A DNA stretch of 64,000 bases from Merdiplasma sp905207905 (GTDB taxonomy: Bacteria; Bacillota; Clostridia; Lachnospirales; Lachnospiraceae). The translations under genes and the position numbers were made by a program. A model generated the notes under the pieces. The model did not search any database, had not been told where the DNA came from, and saw nothing but the letters and a program-made list of their open reading frames with translations. The DNA is taken from assembly GCA_902475025.1 (NCBI GenBank), contig CABRXX010000001.1, positions 1 through 64,000 on the forward strand, given 5' to 3'. This document shows positions 34,276 through 43,256 of the stretch, one piece after another (the first letter of the stretch is position 1; the number at the start of each line of letters is the position of its first letter).

Positions 34276-35286
34276 ATGTCCGGAAGAGTCACAATGGAAG
34301 AGATAGCAAGACTAGCAGGAGTTTCTAAGGCAACAGTTTCCAGAGTGCTGAACGGTAAAGAGGGAGTAGGGGAACAGACGCGAAGAAGAGTGGAGCAGCT
34401 GATACAAGAATTAAACTATGATGCAGATGCAAACCTTCCCGTTATGGCTACCAGAATGAGAACGAAAAATGTAGCGCTGATTATTCCGGACATCACAAAT
34501 CCTTTTTTCGGTGAAATGGCAAGAGCGATCGCCTTGAAACTAAATGAACAGGGGTATTCGCTTCTGCTAGGAGACAGCATGTTTGATCCTGTTATGGAGG
34601 CAAAGTGGATCCGAGATTTTGTTTCTAAAAAGGTGGATGGAATTATTCTGGCACCGGTATGCAATCAAATATCCAATGAACACAGGCTAATGGAAAAATT
34701 TCATATTCCCTGTGTATTTTTGGATAATTATTTGGAACAGATACCAAACTGCGGCATTGTAACTACTGATAATGAGCTGGCTGTTTATACTGCGTGTGAG
34801 TTTTTGGTAAAAAGAGGGGTAACCAGGATTGCATACATTGGAGGAAATACAAATAAAGGAGTAGCTTTAGATCGGCTGAACGGATACGAAATAGCGATGG
34901 AGCAGTTTGGACTTGGATACAATAAAGAACTTGTAAAGGCGGGAAATTATACAGTAGAGAGCGGATACAAAGCCATACTGGAGCTGGAGAGCGCCGGAGT
35001 GAATTATTCAGCAGTGATCTGTGCCAATGATCTTATGGCTCTAGGAGCCATGAATGCTCTAAAAGAGTTAGCGTATGAGATTCCGAAAGATGTGCAGGTG
35101 ATTGGATTTGATAATATGTTCTTTTCGCAGTATCTGACACCCGCTCTTAGCACTGTTCAGCATCCCATCATAGAAATGGGAACAAAGGCAGCAGAGTTTA
35201 TGGTGCAGGCTATAGAAAAGAGTGATGGATTGGCTAAAAAAGTAAAGTTAAAAACAAGGCTTTTGCTGCGTCAGTCTACTAAATAA
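34276..35286 (+). CDS. LacI-family transcriptional regulator
   Basis: The 336-residue repressor has an N-terminal helix-turn-helix and hinge (VTMEEIARLAGVSKATVSRVL, then QTRRRVEQLIQELNY) and a periplasmic-binding-protein-like effector domain (VALIIPDITNPFFGEMAR; DGIILAPVCN; VICANDLMALGAMNAL; VIGFDNMFFSQYLTPALSTV). It most likely binds the palindromes at 33172 and 33308 and is released by the operon substrate or a derivative. It sits inside the operon it presumably controls, so it would be autoregulated. GGAGG precedes the ATG at 34276. Confidence 0.93.
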   Translation: MSGRVTMEEIARLAGVSKATVSRVLNGKEGVGEQTRRRVEQLIQELNYDADANLPVMATRMRTKNVALIIPDITNPFFGEMARAIALKLNEQGYSLLLGDSMFDPVMEAKWIRDFVSKKVDGIILAPVCNQISNEHRLMEKFHIPCVFLDNYLEQIPNCGIVTTDNELAVYTACEFLVKRGVTRIAYIGGNTNKGVALDRLNGYEIAMEQFGLGYNKELVKAGNYTVESGYKAILELESAGVNYSAVICANDLMALGAMNALKELAYEIPKDVQVIGFDNMFFSQYLTPALSTVQHPIIEMGTKAAEFMVQAIEKSDGLAKKVKLKTRLLLRQSTK

Positions 35287-35307
35287 TGAAAGGAAAAGAA
35301 ATTTGGC

Positions 35308-35703
35308 ATGAGAAAAAACGGATTATTAAATACAGAACTCATCAAAGTAATTTCTGCAATTGGACATACTCAGTACATTGTAGTGTGTGATGCAGGACTT
35401 CCTATTCCCAAGGGCGTGCCGGTCATTGATCTGGCACTGCAGCCAGGCACTCCATCCTTTTTGGAAACGCTGCAGACTATTTTGGGAGAGATGGTGGCAG
35501 AGCACTATTTTTTAGCAGATGAAATAAAAGAAAAAAATAGTGGGTTATTTCAGAAACTGGAGGCATTTCTGCCGGAAAAGGAGTGCAGTTTCATCTCTCA
35601 TGAGAGGCTAAAAGAAATGTCAAAAGATGCCATGGCCATTGTGCGGACAGGAGAAACCTCTCCTTATGCCAACATTGTGATTGTGGCAGGCGTTAATTTT
35701 TAA
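35308..35703 (+). CDS. rbsD: D-ribose pyranase / sugar mutarotase RbsD
   Basis: RbsD interconverts pyranose and furanose forms of ribose or related sugars before phosphorylation. The 131-residue protein shows the full family pattern: MRKNGLLNTELIKVISAIGHTQYIVVCDAGLPIP with the catalytic His and Asp (first part quoted beyond in homologues), DLALQPGTPSFLETL, and the C-terminal VRTGETSPYANIVIVAGV. With RbsABC-like transporter genes and a ribokinase-family gene nearby it suggests a ribose-like or other pentose/hexose substrate. Confidence 0.93.
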   Translation: MRKNGLLNTELIKVISAIGHTQYIVVCDAGLPIPKGVPVIDLALQPGTPSFLETLQTILGEMVAEHYFLADEIKEKNSGLFQKLEAFLPEKECSFISHERLKEMSKDAMAIVRTGETSPYANIVIVAGVNF

Positions 35704-35729
35704 CATGAGAGAATAGGAGCGTACATATT

Positions 35730-36737
35730 ATGACAACATTATCACCTACCATGGCAGTATTGATCCTTATATTTGTTACTTTCTTATGGGGATCCTGGTT
35801 CCAGGTAGTAAAGCACACAGGCGATTATCCAATCTACGTATTTTTAAACTGGATGTTTTTATTTTCTATTTTCGTAGTATGGATTTCTATCTTCCTATTT
35901 GAAAAACAAATGGTTCCGGACGGGGTTTTTCATGAGATCGGTTCCGATCCGGGAAGGGCACTGGCAGTATTTTTCTGCGGATGTATTTATGCAGTGGGAA
36001 TGCAAATCCAGCTTTCAGCGGTGAGCAGAGTAGGACTGATTTTATCCAGCTCCATTGTTTCTACAGGTTCTATTTTAAGCGGTGTAATTGTATCCGCAGT
36101 TTTAGGCGGAGTTCCGAAAGGAGCGTCCATTGCTATGATTCTGTTTTCCGCAGTGCTTTTGGTTGCGGGAACCATTGTCTGTCAGGTGGCAGGAGTTATG
36201 CGGGATCAGGATGTGAGAAAGGAGGGAGTAAAGCAGCAGAAAACAGAAACAAAGGCAAGGGATATCTTGCTGCTGATTTTTGTGGCAGTGGTTCTTCAGC
36301 CCTTCTTTTCTGTGGCATCTTCCATTGGACTGAAAACAGATCTGCGGCCCAACGGATTTTCTTCCTTCACTTGTATGGGAATTCTTTGCATTGGAGCATT
36401 TGTAGGAACTACAATTTTTTCAATGATCACTATCACAAGATCTCATCAGTGGCAGAAGGTTTTAAAACCCACGGTAAAAATGCCTTTAATCATTACTATG
36501 GCAATTATCGCAGCACTCTGTCATTTTGGGGGTAATCTTTTAAATGCAGTGGCATCTCCTGTGGTGAGTGTAGTAATTGCAACAGGTATTGGATATTCCT
36601 ATGGAATTTGGTCTTATTTGTGGGGAATGGTTTATGGAGAATTTGCAGGATCTAAGAAGAAAACACTGTTGACCCTGGGATTAGGAATTTTGCTTTTCAT
36701 TGTAGGCATCATTATTTTAACACTAAACATTGTATAG
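35730..36737 (+). CDS. DMT-superfamily sugar or metabolite transporter
   Basis: A 335-residue membrane protein with about ten hydrophobic segments, split by a basic cytoplasmic loop around residues 155-175 (RDQDVRKEGVKQQKTETKAR). The N-terminal FLWGSWFQVVKHTGDYPIYVF (first 20 residues quoted elsewhere in families) resembles the GRP/ureide-permease/RhaT branch of the drug/metabolite transporter superfamily. An extra secondary carrier inside an ABC sugar operon is unusual; it might export a by-product or import a second substrate. GAATAGGAGC precedes the ATG. Confidence 0.75.
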   Translation: MTTLSPTMAVLILIFVTFLWGSWFQVVKHTGDYPIYVFLNWMFLFSIFVVWISIFLFEKQMVPDGVFHEIGSDPGRALAVFFCGCIYAVGMQIQLSAVSRVGLILSSSIVSTGSILSGVIVSAVLGGVPKGASIAMILFSAVLLVAGTIVCQVAGVMRDQDVRKEGVKQQKTETKARDILLLIFVAVVLQPFFSVASSIGLKTDLRPNGFSSFTCMGILCIGAFVGTTIFSMITITRSHQWQKVLKPTVKMPLIITMAIIAALCHFGGNLLNAVASPVVSVVIATGIGYSYGIWSYLWGMVYGEFAGSKKKTLLTLGLGILLFIVGIIILTLNIV

Positions 36738-36879
36738 CGCTGTTCTGCAAGGAGACAACAGTTCTTTGAATCAGTGTTAAGAATGGCGGAAAATCACCTG
36801 GAAAGGAGGGGGAAGCAAGGGGTGACGCTGTAGCAATAGTATTTTTATCAAATTACACGAAAGAAAAAGGAGAAGAAGC

Positions 36880-37848
36880 ATGAAGAAAAAAGTATTTGGG
36901 GTATTGGGAATGGCAGCACTTACCATGGCAATGACTGTTGGAAGCGCTTTTGCAGGAGAGACAGAGGGATTGAAGGTGGGATTGAGTTTCGTATCTTTAA
37001 ATTTCCCTTATTATGTAAGGATGTATGATCAGTTTATGAAAGAAGCGGAGGAGAACGGATGGGAAGTGTCCTTTGTAGACGGCAATCTGGATGCGGCTAC
37101 TCAGTTAAATGGAATTCAGGATCTGGTCAATGATGATGTGGATGTTATGTGTATCAGCACTTGGTACATTGACGCTATGGAGGATGTACTCCAGCAGTGC
37201 GTGGATAAGGATATTCCGGTATTCATTATTGGAAATACGGAAAATCCCAAGAACATTGATGATCTGATTGTATACGCATGCGGCACAGAGCATTATGATG
37301 CAGGTCATCTGGGGGGAACTTATTATTCCAAATATCTGAAGGATCAGGGTAAAGATTCTGTAAAAATGGCCATTATGGTGGGATCTACAGAGCAGATGAA
37401 GGCCAGAGGCCAAGGCTTTGTAGATGCTTTGGAAGAGCATGGAATTTCAGTGGAAGTTTTAAATGAGTATGATGTGACCAATAGAGAAGAGGCTATGGCC
37501 AGCGGAGAGGATGCCCTTACTACTTACTCTGATATTGATCTCTTCTATGGTGTCAGCGCGCAGGGCGGACTGGGAGCTTATGATGCAACAATAGGAGCAA
37601 ACAGGGAAGAAGTGAATGTGTTTGGCTACGATGGGGAAGACGAGGAACTGGAAGTCATTGATAAGGGAGGCAATTATATTGGAACCATTACTCAGGCTCC
37701 GGATGTAGAAGCATCTACTACGGTAGAATATATTAAGAAATATCTGGCAGGCGAGGAATTTGAAAAAATCGTTCCCATTTCTGCAGGAATTTACTGTGCA
37801 GAGGGACAATTGACTGCAGAGGAAGTAGAGGCAATGGCAGCCGAATAA
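36880..37848 (+). CDS. Sugar ABC transporter substrate-binding protein without a lipobox
   Basis: A 322-residue type I periplasmic-binding protein of the RbsB family (VGLSFVSLNFPYYVRMYDQF; GIQDLVNDDVDVMCIS; DIPVFIIGNTENP; VNVFGYDGEDEE). The signal peptide is about residues 1-25, ending VGSAFA-GE. There is no Cys near the cleavage site, so it cannot be a lipoprotein; in a Gram-positive cell it would be released or held some other way. GGAGAAG precedes the ATG. A hairpin after the gene (37863-37901) probably stabilises its message relative to the downstream transporter genes. Confidence 0.9.
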   Translation: MKKKVFGVLGMAALTMAMTVGSAFAGETEGLKVGLSFVSLNFPYYVRMYDQFMKEAEENGWEVSFVDGNLDAATQLNGIQDLVNDDVDVMCISTWYIDAMEDVLQQCVDKDIPVFIIGNTENPKNIDDLIVYACGTEHYDAGHLGGTYYSKYLKDQGKDSVKMAIMVGSTEQMKARGQGFVDALEEHGISVEVLNEYDVTNREEAMASGEDALTTYSDIDLFYGVSAQGGLGAYDATIGANREEVNVFGYDGEDEELEVIDKGGNYIGTITQAPDVEASTTVEYIKKYLAGEEFEKIVPISAGIYCAEGQLTAEEVEAMAAE

Positions 37849-37862
37849 TGCAGCGGGAGGGT

Positions 37863-37901
37863 GGCGTACTGCCTGGAAGATACTCTGATAGGGCAGTGCG
37901 C
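37863..37901 (+). other. Intra-operon hairpin between the binding-protein and ATPase genes
   Basis: GGCGTACTGCC (37863-37873) pairs with GGCAGTGCGCC (37891-37901), followed by ATTTCGTTT. The incomplete T-run suggests partial termination or 3'-end protection, a common way to make more binding protein than transporter. Confidence 0.65.
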
Positions 37902-37939
37902 CATTTCGTTTGTAAAAAATAGTCAGAAAGGCGGCTTTT

Positions 37940-39439
37940 ATGGGAACAACGGCAGAAAATATATTGGAATTGAGGAAGATAAATAAGGCGTTTCCTGGCG
38001 TAAAAGCATTAACAGATGTTGACCTGGATTTGAAAAAGGGCGAAGTGTTGGCTTTGGTGGGAGAGAATGGGGCAGGGAAATCCACACTGATGAAAATATT
38101 GTCCGGGGCTTATAAAAAGGACAGTGGATCCATTATTTTTGATGGGCAGGAGGTGGAAATACAGTCTCCTATCCACTCAGAGGAGCTGGGAATTGCGATT
38201 ATTTATCAGGAGTTGAATTTAATACAGAGGGTCACTGTTGCGGAAAATATTTATTTGGGCAGATATCCGAAACAAAACGGTGTGATTCAGTGGAAACAGA
38301 TGAATGACGATTCGCAGAAGTTGATGGAAGAGCTTGGGCTGCAGATTAATGTACGGGCAATGTTAAGAGAACTGAGCTTGGCACAGCAGCAATTGATTGA
38401 GATTGCAAAGGCGGTCAGCACCAATGCAAAGGTTATCATAATGGATGAGCCTACCTCCTCTTTATCCCAGAGCGAGACGGAAATTTTGTTTCGCATTATC
38501 AAAAAATTAAAGGCAAAAGGAACATCCATGATCTTTATTACTCATAGGCTGGATGAGATCTATGAGGTTTGTGACCGGATGACCATTCTGAGGGATGGAT
38601 GCTATATCGGTTCAAGGGATGTGGCAGATGTCACAAAGAGTGAAATGATTGAAATGATGATTGGAAGAAAGCTGACAAATCAGTACCCTTCAAGAAACTG
38701 TGAAATAGGAGAAACTATTTTGGAGGTAAAAAATCTGTCAGATGGCGGAAAACGTGTGAAGAATGTATCGTTCCAGGCCCATGCGGGTGAGGTTCTTGGA
38801 TTTGCAGGTTTGGTAGGTGCAGGAAGAACCGAAACTATGCGAATTATTTTCGGGGCAGATAAAAAAGCAGGCGGAGATATCTTCATTCGGGGTCAGAAGG
38901 TAGAAATTAAAAATCCAAGGGATGCAATTAAGCAGGGAATTGGTTTTGTCACAGAAAATAGAAAAGAAGAAGGGTTATTTTTGAGGTCATCAGTAAAGGT
39001 AAATACTGTGATGGTGGCGCTGAAAAAGATTTTAAAGGCAGGACTCTATTTTGATTTTAAAAAAGAGCGGGAATATGCAGAGGAATATGTGAAGCGTCTT
39101 CATACGGCAACCCCATCGGTGAATCAGAGAGTGATGTTTTTAAGCGGAGGAAATCAGCAGAAAGTTGTATTGGCAAAATGGCTTCTTTCGGATTCTGACA
39201 TTATTATTTTTGATGAACCTACCAGAGGAATCGATGTGGGAGCCAAACGAGAGATTTATGAAATCATCAACCAACTGGTAGCTGATGGCAGGACGGTTAT
39301 CGTAGTTTCTTCAGATCAAGAAGAAGTGATGGGAATCTGCGATCGCATTATTGTAATGCATGAAGGAGTAATTACAGGAGAAGTGACGAAAGATCAGTTC
39401 TCTCAAAGCACAATAGGACAACTTTCAGTAGGAGGCTGA
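37940..39439 (+). CDS. Sugar ABC transporter ATP-binding protein, RbsA type
   Basis: A 499-residue double-ATPase of the monosaccharide (CUT2) importer family. First domain: Walker A VGENGAGKSTL, signature LSLAQQQLIEIAKAV and Walker B VIIMDEPTSSLS. Second domain: degenerate Walker A GLVGAGRTE, signature LSGGNQQKVVLAKWL and IIIFDEPTRGID. This is the normal pattern for RbsA/XylG/MglA. It pairs with the binding protein upstream and the permease that starts 2 bp after its stop codon. Confidence 0.94.
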   Translation: MGTTAENILELRKINKAFPGVKALTDVDLDLKKGEVLALVGENGAGKSTLMKILSGAYKKDSGSIIFDGQEVEIQSPIHSEELGIAIIYQELNLIQRVTVAENIYLGRYPKQNGVIQWKQMNDDSQKLMEELGLQINVRAMLRELSLAQQQLIEIAKAVSTNAKVIIMDEPTSSLSQSETEILFRIIKKLKAKGTSMIFITHRLDEIYEVCDRMTILRDGCYIGSRDVADVTKSEMIEMMIGRKLTNQYPSRNCEIGETILEVKNLSDGGKRVKNVSFQAHAGEVLGFAGLVGAGRTETMRIIFGADKKAGGDIFIRGQKVEIKNPRDAIKQGIGFVTENRKEEGLFLRSSVKVNTVMVALKKILKAGLYFDFKKEREYAEEYVKRLHTATPSVNQRVMFLSGGNQQKVVLAKWLLSDSDIIIFDEPTRGIDVGAKREIYEIINQLVADGRTVIVVSSDQEEVMGICDRIIVMHEGVITGEVTKDQFSQSTIGQLSVGG

Positions 39440-39441
39440 AC

Positions 39442-40407
39442 ATGAAGACAAAAGAAGAAAGTAATTTGAAATCAAAATTATATTCCATTGCAAATGGCAT
39501 GGGAGCCTGGCTGATCATACTGATTTTAATAGTAGTCATGTCAGTGATCAACAGTAAGTTTCTTACTGTCAGCAATTTTATTAATGTATTCCGGCAGGTA
39601 TGTGTAGTCGGGATCTGTTCTCTGGGTGTTTCCTTTGTGGTACTGGGAGGAGAGATTGATCTTAGCAGCGGGATGGGAGCTACTTTTGCAGGCTGTAATG
39701 CAGCATTGCTGATTACAAAATGTAATCTTCCTATGTGGCTGGCAATTATTATAGCCATAGCTATTGGTGCTTTAGTTGGCGCTTTTTCCGGTCTGATTGT
39801 AACATATTGGAAAATCCCTTCTTTTATTGGCACACTGGGGGTTCAGTATGTTGTACAGGGGCTGATCCTCATCACAACTAACAGTATGCCTGTGACAGGA
39901 CTTCCGGATGGTTTCCTTTATCTTGGACGAGGATATATTGCAGATGTAATCCCCGTTCCGGTGGTGATTATGATCCTGTTTTTTATTGTAGGGGCTTTTT
40001 TGTTAAAATATACTCCTTTTGGACGATCTGTAATAGCAGTAGGGGAGAATGCAGAGGCAGCAGCGCTTTCTGGCTTGAAAGTAAAATTAACCAAAATGGT
40101 GATGTTTACTCTGGGCGGCGTTTGTGCGGCCTGCGCCGGAATCATTATGACGGCAAGACTTTCTTCTGGTCAGCCAAGTTCTGGAGCAGATTTGGGTCTC
40201 CAGGCGCTGGCTGCAGTGTATATTGGAGGTACTTTTAAGGGAAGTATGTTTAATACCCTTGCTGGAGCGCTCGTTTGGGGCTTTATTAACAACAGTTTGA
40301 ACCTGCTTGGAGTTAGTGCATATTGGCAGAAAGTGGTTCTTGGCGGCATCATTATCCTGGCGGTATTGTTGGATTCTATCCGGGCAAGGATTTCTACAGC
40401 AAAATAA
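39442..40407 (+). CDS. Sugar ABC transporter permease, RbsC type
   Basis: A 321-residue CUT2 permease with about eight to ten hydrophobic segments. Family landmarks include VVLGGEIDLSSGMGATFAGC, the cytoplasmic ATPase-contact loop with GENAEAAALSGLKV, and LGLQALAAVYIGGTFKGSM near the C-terminus, then NSLNLLGVSAYWQKVVLGGII (quoted to 20). The ATG lies 2 bp after the ATPase stop codon, with AGTAGGAGG upstream, showing tight co-translation. Confidence 0.93.
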   Translation: MKTKEESNLKSKLYSIANGMGAWLIILILIVVMSVINSKFLTVSNFINVFRQVCVVGICSLGVSFVVLGGEIDLSSGMGATFAGCNAALLITKCNLPMWLAIIIAIAIGALVGAFSGLIVTYWKIPSFIGTLGVQYVVQGLILITTNSMPVTGLPDGFLYLGRGYIADVIPVPVVIMILFFIVGAFLLKYTPFGRSVIAVGENAEAAALSGLKVKLTKMVMFTLGGVCAACAGIIMTARLSSGQPSSGADLGLQALAAVYIGGTFKGSMFNTLAGALVWGFINNSLNLLGVSAYWQKVVLGGIIILAVLLDSIRARISTAK

Positions 40408-40444
40408 GAGATAGAAAAAATAAATAATGAGAGGGGGTGGAAGC

Positions 40445-41197
40445 ATGAAAAGAAAAGCCTACATTTTTTACGGAGGATGGGAAGGACATGAACCGGAACT
40501 TGTGAGCGCCAGATTTAAAAAGATGCTGGAGGCAGAAGATTTTGAAGTGTATCGGGAAGATACCTTGAAACATTTGGAAGACGAAGAGTTTTTAAAATCA
40601 ATGGATCTGATTGTGCCCTGTTGGACGCAGGGAGAACTGGAAGATCGAAAATGTTTTGCAGTAACAGAGGCAGTGATGTCAGGAGTTGGTCTTGCAGGTT
40701 GTCATGGCGGTATGTGCGATTCATTCCGATGGAGTGTGGAGTGGCAGTTTATGACAGGAAGTCAGTGGGTTTCCCATCCTGGTAATCCTTGGATGCATCA
40801 TGTATCTAGGCTGAATGAGGAAAATCTGTCCTATGTACATAAAAGATTTCCAGAATGTGAGAAGGAAGGTGCTTTTTGGACTAATTATGAGGTGAACTTC
40901 AAAAAGAATTCCTCCTCTCTATTGATTGCAGGGCTAGAGGACTTCTGTGTGTACACAGAGCAATATTATCTTCATGTAGATCCTTGTATAGACGTGCTGG
41001 CAACAACGCCTGTGAAAACAGAGGGGCCTCATAACGCAAATGGAATCGTCCAGATGCCGGTAATCTATACAAAACACTGGGGAAATGGACGGATTTTTTA
41101 TAATTCCCTTGGCCATCACGACGATATTTTTGATATCCCTCAGGTGACGGAAGTACAGAGAAGAGGTTTCCTCTGGGCAGCAAGAAAAGAGAAATAG
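40445..41197 (+). CDS. ThuA-like domain protein
   Basis: A 250-residue protein of the ThuA (trehalose utilisation) class of glutamine-amidotransferase-like folds. Visible: AYIFYGGWEGHEPELV, IVPCWTQGELE, SGVGLAGCHGGMCDSFRW with a nucleophile-elbow-like Cys, and YTKHWGNGRIFYNSLGHHDD. ThuA proteins are found in operons degrading disaccharides via 3-keto-sugars; their chemistry is poorly known. The ATG at 40445 follows GAGGGGGTGG; the start at 40427 would place that site inside the gene. It is co-directional with the alcohol dehydrogenase downstream. Confidence 0.82.
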   Translation: MKRKAYIFYGGWEGHEPELVSARFKKMLEAEDFEVYREDTLKHLEDEEFLKSMDLIVPCWTQGELEDRKCFAVTEAVMSGVGLAGCHGGMCDSFRWSVEWQFMTGSQWVSHPGNPWMHHVSRLNEENLSYVHKRFPECEKEGAFWTNYEVNFKKNSSSLLIAGLEDFCVYTEQYYLHVDPCIDVLATTPVKTEGPHNANGIVQMPVIYTKHWGNGRIFYNSLGHHDDIFDIPQVTEVQRRGFLWAARKEK

Positions 41198-41233
41198 AAA
41201 TATCAGAAAATATAGAAAAAGGAGAATAAAAAG

Positions 41234-42217
41234 ATGAAGGTGAAAGGTGTTTGTGTAAAAGATTATATGAAATTAGGAATTATGGAGTATGAGATTCCGG
41301 ACGAGCCGGCTCCCAATGAGGTTTTGGTAAAGACCATGGCCTGCGGTGTGTGCTGCTGGGATTCCTGGTTGTATCGAGGCGTTAATGCGCCGGGCCCCTA
41401 CCCCTATGTGATTGGGCATGAGGGAGTGGGTATTATCGAAAAAGTAGGATCTCTGGTAAAGAACGTGAAGCCGGGAGATAAAGTATTTGCAGCTTACGGC
41501 GGAAATGATATGATGAGCGAATATTTTATCAACAGAATGGATGGCGTTGTGAAGCTGCCGGATGATGTGACAGACTGGGCGAAAGCAGTGTATGAACCTG
41601 CCTGCTGCGTCATCAATGTGATTAATACCCTGAACATTCATCAGGGAGATCATGTAGTACTGGTAGGTGCAGGATATATGGGACTTCAAACACTTCAAGT
41701 TCTTATGAAAGGAACGCAGGCAGGCAGAGTGACTGTTTTTGAGCTGAGGGAAGACAGAAGAGAGATGGCAAAAGCCCTGCATCCCACGGAAGTGGCTGAT
41801 CCAGAGAGTGAAGAAGGGAAGAAATTAATCAAAGAGATCCAGGACGCTGGCGGGGCTGACGTTGTGATTGACTTTGGCGCAACTATTTCTGGCTTCCAGT
41901 TGGCAGATTCACTGACAAAACAGGCGGGCAAGTTGGGAATTGCAACTTTCCATAGAACTGATGTGACCTTTAATGGAACCAGATGGCATTTAGGAGGCGT
42001 ACGGGTTTATAATTTGTCTCCTTTCTGCAATCCTCATTATCCGGAGCTTTTGCCTAAGGCATACGAGATGATCAAAAAGCGTGTGCTGGCTCCTGAGGAG
42101 TATGTTACCCATACTGCTTACTATGAAGACCTGGATGCTATGGAAAACATGTTCCAGAGAGCCTGCGATAAAGAAGATAACTATATGAAGGGTGCAGTAT
42201 TATTCACAAAAGACTGA
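41234..42217 (+). CDS. Zinc-containing medium-chain alcohol/polyol dehydrogenase
   Basis: A 327-residue MDR dehydrogenase. The catalytic zinc site is suggested by MACGVCCWDSW (Cys) and VIGHEGVGII (His-Glu), and the NAD(P) fold by VVLVGAGYMGLQTLQVL. The four-Cys structural zinc loop of many polyol dehydrogenases is missing; the segment after GDKVFAAYGG has no Cys cluster. In this operon it probably oxidises a sugar or sugar-alcohol hydroxyl, which would fit keto-sugar chemistry together with ThuA and the isomerase. GGAGAAT precedes the ATG. Confidence 0.88.
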   Translation: MKVKGVCVKDYMKLGIMEYEIPDEPAPNEVLVKTMACGVCCWDSWLYRGVNAPGPYPYVIGHEGVGIIEKVGSLVKNVKPGDKVFAAYGGNDMMSEYFINRMDGVVKLPDDVTDWAKAVYEPACCVINVINTLNIHQGDHVVLVGAGYMGLQTLQVLMKGTQAGRVTVFELREDRREMAKALHPTEVADPESEEGKKLIKEIQDAGGADVVIDFGATISGFQLADSLTKQAGKLGIATFHRTDVTFNGTRWHLGGVRVYNLSPFCNPHYPELLPKAYEMIKKRVLAPEEYVTHTAYYEDLDAMENMFQRACDKEDNYMKGAVLFTKD

Positions 42218-42227
42218 GAGGCTGAGG

Positions 42228-43088
42228 ATGAATAGTAAGTTTCCTACAACAAAAGTGGGCGGTATAGAGGTGCCCAGACTGATCATAGGATGTAATTGGG
42301 TGTCTGGATGGAGTCATAGGACTCCATCCAAAGATGACCTGATTTTGAAACGGCACAATCAGCCGGAAAGCGTGTCTGAGGTTTTTTCTGTATTTTTGCA
42401 AGAAGATTTAAATGCAGTGTTGGGATTGTTCGGGGTTGACCAGGATCTGATGGATGCGGTCCATTTGGCAGAAGAGAAGACCGGAAAATCCATGACCGTT
42501 ATGGATACTGTGGTGCTGAATGTAGACGATACCCCTGAGGCAAGAAAAGAAGCTCAAAGGCAGATACAGGAGAGCGCCGCAAGAGGAGCGAAAATCTGCC
42601 TTCCGCTTCATTCCTGCGTGGAACAGCTGCTAAATAAAAATAAGCAGACCATTGATCGTCTCCCAGATTATTTGTACATGATCCGGGAGGCGGGAATGAT
42701 ACCGGGACTGTCTGCTCATATGCCAGAAGTGATACAGTATACGGATACAAATGAATATGATGTGGAGACCTACATTCAGATTTTTAACTGCATGGGATTT
42801 TTGATGCAGGTGGAAATCGAGAGTGTGGCAAAAATTATTCATAATGCCAAAAAGCCGGTATTGACCATTAAACCATGTGCAGCAGGGCGGACAACTCCGT
42901 ATGTGGGACTGAATTTTTCCTTTAATGCTATTCGGGAACAGGATATGGTGGCCATTGGCTGCTTTACTCCGGAGGAAGCAATGGAAGACATCGAGTACGC
43001 AAGGGCTGCTTTGGAGAGAAGATTGCCCAAGATTGGAGCACGCCAAAGTCCCTTCAATACCAGCGTTGTAAAAGGAAGCATGAAATAA
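42228..43088 (+). CDS. Unassigned TIM-barrel-like protein, aldo/keto reductase-like N-terminus
   Basis: A 286-residue protein of unknown function. The start FPTTKVGGIEVPRLIIGCNW resembles the first strand of aldo/keto reductases, but I cannot find the Asp-Tyr-Lys-His catalytic tetrad or the usual NADPH-binding C-terminal motif. Alternating strand-helix periodicity (ALGLFGVDQDLM; KICLPLHSCVEQ; MIPGLSAHMPEV; VLTIKPCAAGR; VAIGCFTPEEAMEDIEYARA) fits a TIM barrel, perhaps an isomerase or aldolase. It is the last gene before the operon terminator and starts 10 bp after the dehydrogenase stop codon, with GAGG upstream. Confidence 0.65.
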   Translation: MNSKFPTTKVGGIEVPRLIIGCNWVSGWSHRTPSKDDLILKRHNQPESVSEVFSVFLQEDLNAVLGLFGVDQDLMDAVHLAEEKTGKSMTVMDTVVLNVDDTPEARKEAQRQIQESAARGAKICLPLHSCVEQLLNKNKQTIDRLPDYLYMIREAGMIPGLSAHMPEVIQYTDTNEYDVETYIQIFNCMGFLMQVEIESVAKIIHNAKKPVLTIKPCAAGRTTPYVGLNFSFNAIREQDMVAIGCFTPEEAMEDIEYARAALERRLPKIGARQSPFNTSVVKGSMK

Positions 43089-43206
43089 TTTTTGATGTAC
43101 AGGGATATCTGCTAACTGTGCATAGATTTCTTTTTTTGATTGTACATATATTAATTATAAGGAACTGTCGCAGCAGGGATTTTATGGTGCGGTATTCATT
43201 TAAGGC

Positions 43207-43256
43207 AGCATCCGTATGCAAGGGCAGCACGCTTTTGCATACGGATGCTATTTTTT
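43207..43256 (+). terminator. Terminator of the sugar operon; hairpin family D, copy 4
   Basis: AGCATCCGTATGCAA (43207-43221) pairs with TTTGCATACGGATGCT (43234-43249) around GGGCAGCACGC and is followed by ATTTTTT. This is the most regular member of the family D hairpins and the only one with a clear T-run. Confidence 0.88.

Noticed and set aside
37858..37901. AGGGTGGCG resembling a T-box sequence
   Set aside because: No specifier stem or antiterminator around it; it is the first arm of a simple hairpin after the binding-protein gene.
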